From Mariprofundaceae bacterium (GTDB lineage: Bacteria; Pseudomonadota; Zetaproteobacteria; Mariprofundales; Mariprofundaceae): a stretch of DNA of 7,064 nt. The number at the start of each line of letters is the position of its first letter. The stretch's first letter is position 1. Of this stretch, positions 6,957 through 7,064 are shown piece after piece. Under the pieces are notes generated by a model that was given only the letters and a program-made list of their open reading frames with translations, did not search any database and was not told where the DNA came from. The translations under genes and the position numbers were made by a program. The DNA lies in the NCBI GenBank assembly GCA_027075825.1, contig JALSZZ010000387.1, forward strand, positions 1-7,064, read 5' to 3'.

Positions 6957-6982
6957 TTAGCCAGAATCAATACCTTCGCCAA
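6953..6982 (-). promoter_or_regulatory. Candidate IS-flank hybrid promoter for the operon
   Basis: On the minus strand TTGGCG (6982-6977, inside the IS terminal repeat) is followed after 18 bp by AACAAT (6958-6953, in the flanking DNA). Each matches 4 of 6 consensus bases of a sigma-70 -35 and -10 box. The IS end could therefore supply the -35 element of a promoter reading into the operon. The match is weak. The native promoter may have been lost upstream when the IS inserted, or may lie in the 64-bp leader unrecognised. Confidence 0.25.
6968..6982. repeat. Terminal inverted repeat of the right IS (left end)
   Basis: CAATACCTTCGCCAA is the exact reverse complement of 862-876. Read outside-in it is the same tip sequence as the left IS, so here the element interior lies to the right. 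The sequence inside this tip differs from the transposase 3' end inside the other tip, which argues that this is the opposite (left) end of an element in the same orientation, not an inverted right end. Confidence 0.7.
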
Positions 6983-7059
6983 CTTTAGGCGATATGTAAG
7001 CTGAAAAAGCTAGTGTTTGTAACAACTTGATTTAGAAAGCTTATATTAAAAATAGCATC

Positions 7060-7064
7060 GGGAG
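7060..7064 (+). promoter_or_regulatory. Possible ribosome binding site of the right IS transposase
   Basis: GGGAG are the last five bases of the window, downstream of an AT-rich stretch containing TATATT (7042-7047), which could be a -10 box. The predicted start codon would lie within about ten bases past the edge and cannot be seen. Confidence 0.3.

Larger units (their letters stand above)
6968..7064 (+). mobile_element. Left end of a second IS copy (continues beyond the window)
   Basis: It begins with the shared 15-bp terminal repeat and continues for 82 bp of AT-rich sequence without an evident gene, as expected for the leader of an IS. It finishes with GGGAG at 7060-7064, a plausible ribosome site for a transposase starting just beyond the window. 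Identity with the left IS is inferred only from the terminal repeat, because the corresponding end of that copy is off the window. A solitary or degenerate IS end is an alternative. Confidence 0.6.

Noticed and set aside
1..7064. CRISPR arrays, tRNA or rRNA genes, riboswitches
   Set aside because: No regularly spaced repeats, tRNA cloverleaf or rRNA-like stretches were seen, and the only longer non-coding parts are the short IS and leader regions.

Overview
The window looks like an accessory surface-polysaccharide locus of a Gram-negative proteobacterium, probably a gammaproteobacterium. This rests mainly on the AlgD-type dehydrogenase, which closely resembles my recollection of Pseudomonas AlgD. 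The moderate base composition is less GC-rich than Pseudomonas, so I do not name a genus.

Layout, left to right. Positions 1-876 are the right-hand part of an insertion sequence. It carries the C-terminal 282 residues of an IS4-superfamily DDE transposase on the + strand and ends in a 15-bp terminal repeat at 862-876. Positions 881-6903 hold four tightly packed genes, all on the - strand. In order of transcription they are a class I SAM-dependent methyltransferase (6903-6067), a glutamine-dependent asparagine-synthase-type amidotransferase (6060-4159), a heparinase II/III-family protein (4162-2189) and a GDP-mannose 6-dehydrogenase, AlgD type (2188-881). The junctions are 6 bp, a 4-bp ATGA overlap and 0 bp, so this is almost certainly one translationally coupled operon. 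Positions 6904-6967 are a short AT-rich leader. At 6968-6982 the same 15-bp terminal repeat returns in inverted orientation, so 6968-7064 is best read as the left end of a second copy of the same or a very similar IS, whose transposase would start just beyond the window.

How the genes may work together (inference). AlgD would oxidise GDP-mannose to GDP-mannuronate. The amidotransferase could convert a uronic acid to its amide, as proposed for WbpS-type enzymes of O-antigen loci. The methyltransferase could methylate a sugar or glycan end. The heparinase-fold protein could cleave or edit the uronate-containing chain by beta-elimination. No glycosyltransferase, polymerase, flippase or export gene is present, so the block is either a detached piece of a larger cluster or an accessory modification module. 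The most notable structural point is that this four-gene cassette lies between two IS ends, only 4 bp beyond the algD stop on one side and 64 bp before the first start codon on the other. That gives a composite-transposon-like arrangement.
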